Shown here: one piece after another, positions 15,459 through 25,124 of the stretch
Numbering within the stretch: the first letter of the stretch is position 1
Layout: every line of letters begins with the position of its first letter
Position numbers and translations under genes: made by a program
Notes under the pieces: model-generated
The model's input: the letters and a program-made list of their open reading frames with translations, nothing else
Told to the model about the DNA's origin: nothing
Database searches by the model: none
Assembly (NCBI RefSeq): GCF_002101395.1
Contig: NZ_CP019706.1
Location: forward strand, 3,658,001-3,722,000
Origin: Pantoea alhagi
GTDB taxonomy: Bacteria; Pseudomonadota; Gammaproteobacteria; Enterobacterales; Enterobacteriaceae
DNA length: 64,000 bases
Direction of reading: 5' to 3'

Positions 15459-18430
15459 TTCTTAAATACGCTCCCGCTGTCGATCCAGTATTGGGCATTG
15501 GCATTGCCGCTGGCGGACAATGTATTCAGTTTCAGGCTGAGCTGGGAAAGCGGTACGCGCGTACCGTCATCCAGCCGGGCATCAGCCAGCACGAAGCGCT
15601 CCGGCGAACCTGACTGGGTGCCAGGCTCCACCGCCAGCTTTACGCGCAGTACGCTGTCGCCAGCGACCTTACGCGCCAGCTGCGCATCATTAATAGTCAG
15701 ACTGTATAGCGGCGACGCCAGCCAGCGGTCATTATCCAGCTGACGGAAACCCAGGCAAACATTGCCACGGATCTGGAAACTGCTTTTGCGATCGGGGGTC
15801 CAGTTGGGGTCATCCAGATCGATTTCGCTGTAGCAGACGTTTTCACTGGTCAACGCATGGTTATCATCCAGCATCCCGAGATAGCGAATGGTAGAGTAAG
15901 GCTGGAAATCACCGGCCTTAAACCAGAAGCTCGACAAACGTAAATCCAGAGCCAGCAGGCAGAGCATTGCGCCCACCGCCGCAGTTGATTTCGGGTTATC
16001 AATACGGCCCATTTTGTTAAACGGATACCAGTCGCTAGTGTGATAGCCCTTCAGCGACAGAATGCGGCTGCCCGGCAGCGGCTGCAGATGGCGAAACAGC
16101 GCCTGCACGCCAGGGAAACGGGAAGGGCGACCGGTCAATAGCAGTACATCGCAGCTGTAAAGTGAAATCACCTCCGCCATCGAACGCAGCGCAGGCACAA
16201 TCGCCATCCGGTGCGACAAAAATTCGCCGTGCAGCTTGCTGAGGCTTACCACTATCGGCACCTGCAAAATATCAAACGCCAGCTGACCGCCAAGCGCGCG
16301 CTGCACCTCGCCATTAATATAATCGAGCACCGCCGCGCCGGGACGCTGCGTCAGCAGTTCGCCATACAGCGCTTCGATCTCCGCGCTGACATCCAGTGGG
16401 TCATAGCTCTCATAGCGTTCAAGAATCGCCTGTGCCAGCGGGATAAAGAGTTGCAGCGTCGCCTGTTGACGCAGCGTGGAAAAACCATCCATGCGTCCGT
16501 CATAGCCGAATAGCTTATCCAACAAAATATCAGGGTTGCCCAGCCCGGCCTGCTTCAGAGAGGCATGCAGCGCAGGCAGGACATAAAGCTGGATCACATC
16601 CAACAAAATATCATCGCCGGCCACCTTAAAGCCTTCACGGAACAGCAGGCGCGGGTTGATTTTTACGTTGTTGCCCTGACCATCGTCCAGTGCGTAATGA
16701 GTTATCGCCAGGTCAGTAGTGCCGCCGCCGATATCAATGGAGGCGATACGCAGCGTTTTACCGGCAGGCTCATTGGCGTCGCGCAGACGGTCGGGGCGCG
16801 CCATGCTGGCGAAAAAGGCTTCTGCGCGGCCAGCAAAGTTAACCTGGGTTTCATTGAACAGGTAAACCATCTGCCCACAGGTTGCTTCATCCCACTCCAT
16901 CTGCACATCGGGCACCGGGCGGCTGCTGAGCGCTTTATCGCTCAGGCTGTCAAACGGCGCATCGGCGGGATGCCAGCCCATCGCTTTCCACACCAGACCA
17001 ATCGCATCCTGCATACGACTGCGGAAAATCTCCCGCTCTGGCTTCGGCATCGCTGAGGGCAGGGTAAGGATAATGTGACGCAGCTGACGCGGCGCATAGC
17101 TGTGCGGCATTTTTTGTCGCTGAGCGGCGCTGTTCATCTGCATCATCGCCTGAGCCAGCAGTTCGCTCAGCATAAAGGTCATCAGGGAGCTGCGGCTGTA
17201 GTGTGCTGAAAACACCGGCAGCCGCTCATCTTCCTCGATCTGCCACAGCGGCTCGCCTTCATCGTTAATCAGGGTCATCAGCGGTTCTGCGATCGCCTGC
17301 GGCTCAGCGCCTGCGCGATCGGCGTGATTAAAGCGCCACCCTGCGGCGTAACGGGCTTCATCCCACAAATAACGACGCGGACTGGAAATACCGGTGGTGC
17401 CTTCCGTTCCGGCACGCTGCAGCGCCATACGGCTCGCTTCGCGGCCCACGCGGGTTAATGAAGGCCAGACAAATGCCTCTTCACGCCCGCTCTCCACGGA
17501 AAAATTCTTTTTGCCGAAATGCGCTTCCGCGAACTCAACCCGGCTGTCGAACATTTCGTTATACAACCGGTGCGGTTGCGAAAGATCGCGCAACTGCAGT
17601 TCGTAGGTCTGCTTCAGGCCGTTGACTTCGTCGGGATGATCTTCCACCAAAATGCCGCAGGTATGGGAGTTGCCAACGTCGAGGATCAGATCGACATTCA
17701 CGACCGGCTCCTGCAGCGTGGCGGTAAGAATGCGAATATCGGTCAGCGCCAGCTGGGTACCCAGCAGTTCAAGCAGGTTAAGGTAGTGCGCCTGATATTC
17801 AAACTCGCGTAGCGCCATTTTAATGTCACTGTCGTGACGCGACTCCAGCTCAGTGGCTCGCTGGGTAAAAACTTCACGTAGCCAGCCGTCAACCCAGGTC
17901 AGGTCGAGGAAGTCGCCGAGTTCATAGTTTTGCCAGGCAAGGGCAAAACTCACGCCGTTATTGGCGTCAGAAGGAGTCAGGGCCAGCTGCGCCTGATCGC
18001 TGTCGTCCGCAGCAGTTTGGGTATCAAATGCCAGGATCACGCGATGGGTATGGCCTTCCACATCCGGTTTATCCAGCGCGGCAATCTGCATGCGCGCCCA
18101 GTTTTCCGGGCCGCCGATAAACTGGCGCGGCGGAGCGCAGCGCAGAACCGGTACAGGCAGCCAAATCCCGTTAAGCAGGTTCAGCGATTGCTCCTGAGTG
18201 GTGCTGCATTCTGGCTTCACCACCTCTGGCGCGGCGCCATCTTCCAGCGGCAGCAAAAAACGGCCGCTGGCGGCATCATGCGTAATGCGCAACAGCGGGC
18301 CGTTCGCCGTCTGGCGTACAAATTTACGCGGCTGGCTCTCCTGAACGGCAATCGCAAAATCAAGGAACTGAATACCGCTTTCGGCAATCAGGGTAATTTT
18401 CTGTTTAAAATCGGTGATGGGCGCCAGCAT
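15455..18430 (-). CDS. srfB: SrfB family protein (actin/Hsp70-fold ATPase)
   Basis: A 991-residue protein of the SrfB family. The second half carries actin-like ATPase signatures: LILDVGNSHTCGILV at about 248-262 (phosphate 1), IASIDIGGGTTDLAI at roughly 600 (phosphate 2) and LLLTGRPSRFPGVQAL (adenosine motif). The first 240 residues are family-specific. It sits between srfA (2-base gap) and srfC (4-base overlap), so the three proteins probably act in one complex. No secretion signal is seen; the virulence label comes from Salmonella expression studies rather than a known activity. Confidence 0.9.
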   Translation of the reverse strand: MLAPITDFKQKITLIAESGIQFLDFAIAVQESQPRKFVRQTANGPLLRITHDAASGRFLLPLEDGAAPEVVKPECSTTQEQSLNLLNGIWLPVPVLRCAPPRQFIGGPENWARMQIAALDKPDVEGHTHRVILAFDTQTAADDSDQAQLALTPSDANNGVSFALAWQNYELGDFLDLTWVDGWLREVFTQRATELESRHDSDIKMALREFEYQAHYLNLLELLGTQLALTDIRILTATLQEPVVNVDLILDVGNSHTCGILVEDHPDEVNGLKQTYELQLRDLSQPHRLYNEMFDSRVEFAEAHFGKKNFSVESGREEAFVWPSLTRVGREASRMALQRAGTEGTTGISSPRRYLWDEARYAAGWRFNHADRAGAEPQAIAEPLMTLINDEGEPLWQIEEDERLPVFSAHYSRSSLMTFMLSELLAQAMMQMNSAAQRQKMPHSYAPRQLRHIILTLPSAMPKPEREIFRSRMQDAIGLVWKAMGWHPADAPFDSLSDKALSSRPVPDVQMEWDEATCGQMVYLFNETQVNFAGRAEAFFASMARPDRLRDANEPAGKTLRIASIDIGGGTTDLAITHYALDDGQGNNVKINPRLLFREGFKVAGDDILLDVIQLYVLPALHASLKQAGLGNPDILLDKLFGYDGRMDGFSTLRQQATLQLFIPLAQAILERYESYDPLDVSAEIEALYGELLTQRPGAAVLDYINGEVQRALGGQLAFDILQVPIVVSLSKLHGEFLSHRMAIVPALRSMAEVISLYSCDVLLLTGRPSRFPGVQALFRHLQPLPGSRILSLKGYHTSDWYPFNKMGRIDNPKSTAAVGAMLCLLALDLRLSSFWFKAGDFQPYSTIRYLGMLDDNHALTSENVCYSEIDLDDPNWTPDRKSSFQIRGNVCLGFRQLDNDRWLASPLYSLTINDAQLARKVAGDSVLRVKLAVEPGTQSGSPERFVLADARLDDGTRVPLSQLSLKLNTLSASGNANAQYWIDSGSVFKK

Positions 18431-18432
18431 TC

Positions 18433-19785
18433 TTATTTACTCTCACGCTTGATCGTCATTGGAAATGCGGCATCGCTGCCAAACTGCGCTTCACACACGG
18501 CGGCGCCATCCCCTTGTTTACACACCAGCTGCGGCATTTTATAACGCGTACCGTTCGCGCACCGGGCGGTATAGCGGCTGTTGATAATCAGATTACCTGA
18601 GCTCATCAGGCCAGCGGTGGCTTCAGCTTTACAGCGGGTGCCGTTGCCCTGAACAAGAGTGGCGGAGCCTTTACCGTCGCGGAACTGATAACGCACGGTA
18701 GGCGCTTTGAAACCAGGCATATTGCGAAGCTGTAACGAAACGCGCCAGTTGCCGTCAAGGAATGCAACCGAACCGTTTCGTACTGCGTTGGTCGGCATCA
18801 CCAGATCATCTTTGGCCGCCGGCGCGTTAACCGGCGCGGGATCCGGCAACACAGGGGGTTCCGGCTGCGCGGGCACCACTGCCGCATTGCTGAGCGGCAG
18901 GGTTTTATGCAGCGCAAGAGTTTGTGCCTGAGTGGCTGCCGGGATCACCACGCGCGGTTTGATCGCTGGCAGGCTCCCCGCTGTTTTGGCTGACTCGGCA
19001 GTGACAGGCTCCGGTTGTGCAGGCCAGAAGGTGAACGCCAGCGCAGCGGCGATAGCCAGCCCCAGCGGCGCGGCAACCCACAGCAGACGACGCGAACGCT
19101 TCGGCGTAGGTATCGGCTGCGGCTCGGCCGTGGGCTCGTCTTCCTCATGCAGTTCATTAATTGCCTGATAAGCACTAATGGAGGCGGCGGGGGCTACCGG
19201 TTGCGCCGCCGGTTCAGGTTCGGGTTCAGCTTTTGGCGGCAGCGGTAAGATCTCAGCCGCAGGTGCGCTAATCAAAGGGGCATCGGAGATCGGTTCAGGC
19301 TGAAGCGAACTGCGCAGGCAATCAAGCGCATCGCTGTGTGAACGCTTATCCAGATCGACAAAGCCCCAGAAGGTCAGCACCGGGCGGCCGTTTACCAGAT
19401 AAACATATTGACGATCGGGGAACTGGAAGGCTTTGCTAAGCAGAGCGCCAAAGAGTTTAAGCGCTGGCTTGTCCGCGCTAAGCGCGCGTTGGCTTATGGC
19501 GGTCAGTGTTTGTTGATAGCTTTCCAGTTCGGCCAGCGCCTGACGACGCTCACTTTCGCTGGCGTTAAGCCAGGATTTTACCCGGCCATTAAAAGGGGCG
19601 TACCAGTCCAGTCGGTCGCCGCGCTCGTTGGTCTGCGGGATCGCCAGACAATCGGCAAGTTTCTGCTGCTTGCGCAGGCGCAGAGTTTCGCGCAACTGAA
19701 GCGCAGAAAGGTAAACCGGCTGACCATTCTCACCTAAAGCAAGTACGGCATCCAAATTCCCACTGCGTAAAAATGTTTTTGCCAC
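18433..19785 (-). CDS. srfA: SrfA family protein with single membrane anchor
   Basis: A 450-residue protein starting at GTG 19785. Domains by eye: an N-terminal soluble region (1-165) ending in a small beta-rich segment (YVYLVNGRPVLTFWGFVDLD); a Pro/Glu-rich linker; a basic stop (TPKRSRR) followed by one hydrophobic helix (LLWVAAPLGLAIAAALAFTF, about 230-250); a second Pro/Ala-rich linker; and a C-terminal domain with four Cys (TRCKAEAT, ARCANGT, LVCKQG, VCEAQFG) likely in the periplasm. This fits a membrane sensor or anchor for SrfB-SrfC. First gene of the operon. Confidence 0.82.
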   Translation of the reverse strand: MAKTFLRSGNLDAVLALGENGQPVYLSALQLRETLRLRKQQKLADCLAIPQTNERGDRLDWYAPFNGRVKSWLNASESERRQALAELESYQQTLTAISQRALSADKPALKLFGALLSKAFQFPDRQYVYLVNGRPVLTFWGFVDLDKRSHSDALDCLRSSLQPEPISDAPLISAPAAEILPLPPKAEPEPEPAAQPVAPAASISAYQAINELHEEDEPTAEPQPIPTPKRSRRLLWVAAPLGLAIAAALAFTFWPAQPEPVTAESAKTAGSLPAIKPRVVIPAATQAQTLALHKTLPLSNAAVVPAQPEPPVLPDPAPVNAPAAKDDLVMPTNAVRNGSVAFLDGNWRVSLQLRNMPGFKAPTVRYQFRDGKGSATLVQGNGTRCKAEATAGLMSSGNLIINSRYTARCANGTRYKMPQLVCKQGDGAAVCEAQFGSDAAFPMTIKRESK

Positions 19786-20340
19786 CTGTAAGGGCCCTTA
19801 TTTGACGCTGCCAGAGGCAGAAAATCGTATGGTATCCGCTATTCGAATGATCTTATCTTTACATGAGATAAATCAAACGCCGGAAAAGAGCGCGTATTTG
19901 ATTGATATTCCCCTTGCAAAGGCAAGCAGCACAGAAAATGCGACAGGTGGCTGTAAAATAAGGCATCAGGAGGCCCTGCCGTTGCCTGGAAAACGCGCAG
20001 TTGATCATCACAACAGCCGGGGCGCGTTCATCATCAGGAACAATAAATCGTATTCGCCATGCTCACCAGAAACAATCCTCTCTCGCGGCACGCCTTTTCG
20101 CAGCGCAACCTTTTTATCAACATGCTCTGTCCCTGTCCCTGTCCCTGAGTAACTATAGATGAATGTTAACAAAGTGGAAATTATCTAAAAAAATCAGGCT
20201 TACGGCTTAATTGCGCTCATTTTAGGAAAAATCTTAAACGGCAATTCTTATTATGTTTTTACGGGTTAATTATTAATTAAAACAATTGCAGGCTGAGCAG
20301 TTTTATCAGACAGAGGCGCTTTTAAGGGAAAGCAAAATAG
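19786..20340. other. Intergenic region upstream of srfA and yciG
   Basis: This stretch must contain the leftward srfA promoter and has no supported gene. A rightward 116-codon frame (19802-20152) has no homology I recognise and no ribosome-binding site. A short tandem repeat (three units of TGTCCC) lies at 20128-20145. The right part is AT-rich. Confidence 0.5.
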
Positions 20341-20371
20341 TTGCACTTCGTTACTGAGCTTCTACATTTAA
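20341..20371 (+). promoter_or_regulatory. Candidate sigma-S promoter of yciG
   Basis: TTGCAC at 20341-20346, a 16-base spacer, then TCTACATTTAA at 20361-20371, matching the sigma-S extended -10 consensus KCTAYRCTTAA at 10 of 11 positions. It lies about 75 bases before the yciG start. YciG is RpoS-dependent in E. coli relatives. Confidence 0.5.
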
Positions 20372-20447
20372 TAACGTTGTTACGCTTACTTATCTCCTGC
20401 TGGGAGAGTGAGTTGCCCCCTTTAATGTTAAGAAAAGAGGAATTGTT

Positions 20448-20630
20448 ATGACTCAGTATCGTGGTGGTGCAGGTAATTTCGCAAACGATCGGCAGCGTGC
20501 CTCCGAGGCTGGCAAAAAAGGCGGTCAGCGTAGCGGGGGCAACTTCAAGAATAACCCGCAGAAAGCTTCCGAAGCTGGGCGCAAAGGCGGCCAGAACAGC
20601 CATGGTGGAGGGCGCAAACCAGCAGAGTAA
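20448..20630 (+). CDS. yciG: KGG-repeat general stress protein YciG
   Basis: A 60-residue hydrophilic protein with two KGG stress-protein repeats (RASEAGKKGGQRSGGNF and KASEAGRKGGQNSHGGG). It matches E. coli YciG and the con-10/GsiB family, whose members accumulate in stationary phase and under osmotic or acid stress. AGAGGA precedes the ATG. In E. coli it leads yciGFE; here it stands alone, with its own promoter and terminator. Confidence 0.93.
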   Translation: MTQYRGGAGNFANDRQRASEAGKKGGQRSGGNFKNNPQKASEAGRKGGQNSHGGGRKPAE

Positions 20631-20663
20631 CGCCCACGGCAATTCCATTTTTTTACGCCTCTT

Positions 20664-20705
20664 CACTCCGGCATAATTTGTATAATTATGTCGGAGTGAT
20701 TTTTT
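20664..20705 (+). terminator. Terminator of yciG
   Basis: A 15-bp stem (CACTCCGGCATAATT at 20664-20678, partner at 20684-20698, one G-U pair) followed by ATTTTTT. Confidence 0.88.
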
Positions 20706-20939
20706 CTCCCGGCTGTTTTGCTATTAACTGACTCTTTATGGTTAATCGCCTTATTCAATTATTGTTTCCATGATGAATATTTCGCAGGGTAATAACCCTC
20801 TGGTAATTTAATTGTTTGTTCATTCGACAAGCAAGTGATGATCAAGCGGCAAACGCCCATACCTGGACAAGAAATAACAAGCCTGTACAACTATTTCCAT
20901 TACCACTGAACGCGCACGTTAAATAAACGCTTGTTCTTA

Positions 20940-22118
20940 TTAGCGAAGCCGATGAGCCGATAATATCAGCCATACCAGCATTCCTGTTAATAAACCCCAG
21001 AATGGCGCGCCTGTACCCGCCAGCGAAATGCCGGAAGCGGTCACTAAAAAGGTGACCATGGCCGCATCACGTGTCTCTTCCTGATGCAGCGCTCGCTGAA
21101 TACTGCTGGTCAGCGTGTTCAACAGCGCCAGCCCGGCAAGGATATGAATCAGCGCCATCGGCAGGGCGGTTAACAGCAGACCCACTGCACCGCCAAACAG
21201 GCCCGCCAGCAGATAAAAAATGCCGGCGCAGGCTGAAGCCAGCCAGCGCTTAGTGCGATCGGGATGCACTTCCTCACCCATACAGATAGCGGCGGTAATG
21301 GCGGCAAGACAAACGGAAAAGCCGCCGAAAGGCGACAGCAGCAGGGCAATCATGCCGCTCCAGCCAATCAATGGTGAAACCGGCGCGTTATAGCCATGCG
21401 CCTGCAGCGTAGCGATGCCCGGCGCATTTTGCGAGGCCATGGTCACCAGGAAAAAAGGCAATCCAGTGCCCAGTAGCGCTGACAGAGAGAACGACGGCAT
21501 AGTAAACGACGGCCAGCGCAGCGTCAGCAATGGCTGGGCCAGGTGCAGATCGCCGCGCGCCAGCGTCACCAGCAGGCCTGCAAGCAGAGTGATAATAATC
21601 GCATAACGCGGCAGCAGCCGACGCGCCAGCAGCCAGCTAACACACATTATTCCGCATAACAGCAGAGCGGTAGGCAGCGCGCCGAAAGCCTGCAGACCGA
21701 AGCGCAATAAAATCCCGGCCAGCATGGCAGCGGTAATCGCCTGAGGGATCACTTTCATTAAGCGGGCAAACAGCCCGGTAATGCCGCACAGCACAATTAA
21801 CAAATTGGTAAAGATAAAAATACCGACTGTTTGTGACAGTGTAACGCCGTCAAGACTGGTTGCCAGCATGGCGGCACCAGGGGTTGACCAGGCAGTCAGG
21901 ATCGGCTGGCGATACCAGAGAGAAAAGCCAAGGGAGCTGATGCCCATCGCCAGGCCCAGCGCGGTAAACCAGCCACCGATCTCATCCGCACTGACACCGG
22001 CAGCGGCGGCAGCCTGATATATAATCGCCGCTGAGCTGGCGTAGCCAATAAGCGTTGCGATAAACCCGGCGATCGCAGCCGGGAAAGCAATCTGACGTGC
22101 ATGCGGCACCGATAACAT
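20940..22118 (-). CDS. ydcO: Benzoate/H+ symporter-family permease YdcO (BenE family)
   Basis: A 392-residue inner-membrane protein with about 12 hydrophobic segments, of the BenE family. Seen: AAIAGFIATLIGYASSAAIIYQAA near the N-terminus, TAWSTPGAAML, FFLVTMASQNAPGIATLQAHGYN and SPFGGFSVCLAAITAAICMGEEVHPD, the last two being strongly conserved half-helix regions. E. coli has the same divergent ydcN(sutR)-ydcO pair. The substrate of YdcO is not firmly known. It is probably regulated by the adjacent SutR through the palindrome at 22134-22172. Confidence 0.9.
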   Translation of the reverse strand: MLSVPHARQIAFPAAIAGFIATLIGYASSAAIIYQAAAAAGVSADEIGGWFTALGLAMGISSLGFSLWYRQPILTAWSTPGAAMLATSLDGVTLSQTVGIFIFTNLLIVLCGITGLFARLMKVIPQAITAAMLAGILLRFGLQAFGALPTALLLCGIMCVSWLLARRLLPRYAIIITLLAGLLVTLARGDLHLAQPLLTLRWPSFTMPSFSLSALLGTGLPFFLVTMASQNAPGIATLQAHGYNAPVSPLIGWSGMIALLLSPFGGFSVCLAAITAAICMGEEVHPDRTKRWLASACAGIFYLLAGLFGGAVGLLLTALPMALIHILAGLALLNTLTSSIQRALHQEETRDAAMVTFLVTASGISLAGTGAPFWGLLTGMLVWLILSAHRLR

Positions 22119-22133
22119 AGTATTCTCTCCTGG

Positions 22134-22172
22134 GCGCTATAACGCACACAGTAGCATTGTGCGTTATAGCGC
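22134..22172. promoter_or_regulatory. SutR operator palindrome
   Basis: A perfect 15-bp inverted repeat GCGCTATAACGCACA (22134-22148) and its complement (22158-22172), spaced by 9 bases. Each arm is itself a near-palindrome of type GTGCG-TTATAG-CGCAC, so the element is two operator copies in opposite orientation. It fills the 80-base gap between the divergent ydcO and sutR. Confidence 0.75.
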
Positions 22173-22198
22173 ACAAGATAACTTTCGGGAGGAAAAGG

Positions 22199-22765
22199 AT
22201 GCAGGCACTCACGCAACACCTCGCTCAAACGCTAAAAGCCTTACGTGTTCAGCGCCAGTGGAGCCTGACGCAGGCAGCGGAACACAGCGGCGTCAGTAAG
22301 GCGATGCTGGGGCAAATTGAACGCGGTGAATCAAGTCCTACGGTTGCCACGCTGTGGAAAATCGCCACCGGCTTTGCCGTGCCGTTTTCGCTGTTTATCA
22401 CGCCGCCTGAAGCGCCAGCGGAGGTAACGCACTATCGCGACGGTGAACGACCGCCGTTTCAGCAACGCAATGCACAGATGCAGGTCAGGCCGCTGGCTGA
22501 TTTCGATCCGTTGCTGGGGTTCGATCTGCTGGAAATTACCTTTTCCGCCGGTGCGTTTAGCGAGTCGGCTCCCCACGCGCCAGGGGTAACAGAACATGTG
22601 GTGGTGATTTCCGGTACGCTGGAGGTGCGGGTTGCGCAGCAATGGCATCTGTTGAAGCAGGGCGAAGTGCTGCGTTTTAACGCCGACGTGCCGCACGCCT
22701 ACCGCAATAGCAGCGACCAGCCAGCGTTAATCCACGACCTGATACATTATCCGCGTGCGGGCTAA
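22199..22765 (+). CDS. sutR: XRE-cupin regulator SutR (YdcN)
   Basis: A 188-residue regulator: an N-terminal XRE helix-turn-helix (LRVQRQWSLTQAAEHSGVSKAMLGQIERGESSPTVATLWKIATG) joined to a C-terminal cupin (EHVVVISGTLEVRV, LKQGEVLRFNADVPHAYRN). It matches E. coli SutR/YdcN, a regulator of sulfur-utilisation genes. The start at 22199 follows GGGAGGAAAAGG; a longer frame from 22157 would overlap the operator. It is divergent from ydcO and probably autoregulated. Confidence 0.92.
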   Translation: MQALTQHLAQTLKALRVQRQWSLTQAAEHSGVSKAMLGQIERGESSPTVATLWKIATGFAVPFSLFITPPEAPAEVTHYRDGERPPFQQRNAQMQVRPLADFDPLLGFDLLEITFSAGAFSESAPHAPGVTEHVVVISGTLEVRVAQQWHLLKQGEVLRFNADVPHAYRNSSDQPALIHDLIHYPRAG

Positions 22766-22773
22766 ACGCAGAA

Positions 22774-24887
22774 TTAATTAAATTCCCGGCTCAGCGAAGC
22801 GCCCACGCCGTAATTACGTCCTGGCGCTGGTTCGAAGTAGCGGCCATTGCCTTCATTAACAATCACCGAACCCACATAGCGGCGGTCAAACAGATTATCA
22901 ACGCGGCCAAACAGATCCAGTACCCAGTTCCCGGCGCGGTACTTATAGCCGCCGTTCAGCGCGGTCACCGCATAAGCCGGAGCCTGCTCACTGTTGCTGT
23001 CGTTGGCCTGAATCTCACCCATATAACGCAGCTCGGCACCGCCGTACCAGCCGGTTTCCGGCGCATACTCCAGCGCCGCCCAGGCCATATTGCGGGCAAT
23101 GCCTGGCAGACGATTGCCGCGCGTCACCGGATTTTTGGCGCTGCTGCTGCTGTCACGATAGGTGGCATCCAGCAGTGTCCAGGAGAGCCGCAGTCGCCAG
23201 TCAAGGGCAAACTGCTGATCGAGCGCCAGCTCCAGACCGCGTCGCCGCGTCTGCCCGGCATTTTTATAGCTGCTGCGTCCGCCTTCGCTGTTGGCTTTTT
23301 GGTATCGGTCTGAAATAGCGCGGCGCTGAACAGACCGTTGCCAATGCGGGTTTTGCTGCCAATCTCCAGCGTATCGCTGGTCGAAGGTTGCAGGAGGTTA
23401 TTCAGGCCGCCCTGGTCATCGTTGCGATAGGAGAGTTCGGTAATGGTCGGCGACTCGAAACCGCGTCCGGCAGAGGTGTAGATATTCCAGGCATCCGTCA
23501 GCGCATATTTCAGCGCGGCGGCAGGCAGCCAGCGGTGATAGCGCGCTTCGCCGCTATCGTCGCCGTTGTTCGTGGTGATGTAGCGATCATTATCATCAAA
23601 ATTCACCGTGCTGAAGCGCACGCCCGCGTCCAGCGTCAGCTCAGGCGTAAGTTGCCAGGAGGTCTGCAGATAAGGATCGAGGTTCCACATCAGGTTGCGC
23701 TCGTTGCGGCGCAGGTTGCCCTTATGACCAAAAGCTGGCGCGCCGTTTTGCATAATGAAGTTTTCATAGCCTTTGCGGCGTTCGCTCATGGTTTCGTAAT
23801 CAACCCCACCGGTGAACGTTACAGGGATCGCGCCGACGGCGTCACGATGCGTCCAGCGCGCATCGATGCCCTGATAGTGACGGGTTAAATCAATCACGCC
23901 GCCGGCATGGGTCGGTCTCAGCTGCGGCGCGCGCGGGATCGACTGATACTGCACCGTTTCACGTTCGCCCGCCCACGCCATCAGGCGGAGGTCATCGTTT
24001 TCGCTCATTTGACGTTCATAGCGCTGCCCGGCCTGCGTTTGCTTTGTGGTTTTGCGCGTATTGTACTCTTCCGCGCGCGGAGACTGCCGCGGGTTATCGT
24101 GCCATTCTGCGTTGGTGAGGCCACCAGCGTCCTGGGCTTTGATATTCACGCTGTTAAACAGCAGCGTTAAGGTACTGACATCATCAATACGCACCCCCAG
24201 CCGCGCGTTGCCGAGATTCTTTTGCGCGCTGCTGTGATCGCGGTAACCGTGGGTGCTAAAACGGGTTGTGGAAACCGCATAGTCAACATCACCCGCCTCA
24301 CTGCCGTCGCCGGTTGCGCCCTGTGCCTTCAGGCCGTAGCGCCAGCTACCGAAGCTGCCATAATAGCTACTGGCCTCAATGCTGGCGGGCTGGCTGCCTT
24401 TCAGGGTATCAATGTTGATGACGCCGCCCGAGGCGTTGCCGTACAGCGCGGAAAAGGGACCACGCAGCACTTCCACGCGATCCACCGAGTTGAGATCGAT
24501 ATTAGACGTTTGGCCCTGACCGTCCGGCATCGTTGCCGGGATGCCATCGACATAAATACGCATACCGCGCACGCCATAGGTAGAGCGCGAGCCAAACCCG
24601 CGAATCGAAATCTGCAAATCCTGCGCATAGTTCTGTCTGTTCTGGATTTGTACGCCAGGAAGGCCGGAGAGATTCTCCGACAGATTAACGCGCGGCGCGG
24701 CCAGACGCAGATCGTCGCCGTTGATCACGCTCACGGCAGCTGGCGTGTCCAGTTCGGAAAGGCCGCCAGGGGAGGCGCTCACCACCAGGGTAGATTCATC
24801 GCTGGCCGCTGCGCAGATGCAGCTAAAAACCAGCAGGGTGGGTGCCGCTATAAAGCGGGCAGAACAGGGAGAAAGGATGATTTTCAT
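22774..24887 (-). pseudogene. pqqU: TonB-dependent PQQ receptor PqqU/YncD, frameshifted
   Basis: An outer-membrane TonB-dependent receptor closely matching E. coli YncD, reported as the PQQ uptake receptor PqqU. From the ATG at 24887 (AGGA seven bases before): signal peptide MKIILSPCSARFIAAPTLLV..., TonB-box-like STLVVSA, plug (ELDTPAAVSVINGDD, VEVLRGPFSALYGNASGGVIN) and a 22-strand-type barrel. The frame breaks after ALFQTDTK: adding one base to the T5 run at 23296-23300 restores EGGRSSYKNAGQTRRRGLEL and joins perfectly to the C-terminal part ending in LSREFN at 22774. Apart from that base it is intact. True pseudogene, phase-variable or sequencing error cannot be separated here. Confidence 0.88.
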
Positions 24888-25124
24888 AAAGGCGTCCTGC
24901 GGCAGAAATAATTGATAACGTTCCGTAACATCTGTGTTTAAGCCTGGCAGCCCGGTCATATTTTGCAAAAAGCGTTAATAAAATATTTCAGGCCAGCGGT
25001 GACAAATCACGTGCGAACCGCTGCAATGCTGCAGAAGCAGCTGATAATCTGGCTGATATAAAACGAGACTATTATCAGGACCCAGGTCAGTATTAACCGA
25101 CATTTATCAAGAAGGATTTACACC

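Noticed and set aside
20128..20145. TGTCCC repeated three times
   Set aside because: Too short and too few copies to call a functional repeat.
19802..20152. 116-codon rightward frame upstream of srfA
   Set aside because: No ribosome-binding site, composition unlike protein, ends in a TGTCCC tandem repeat.
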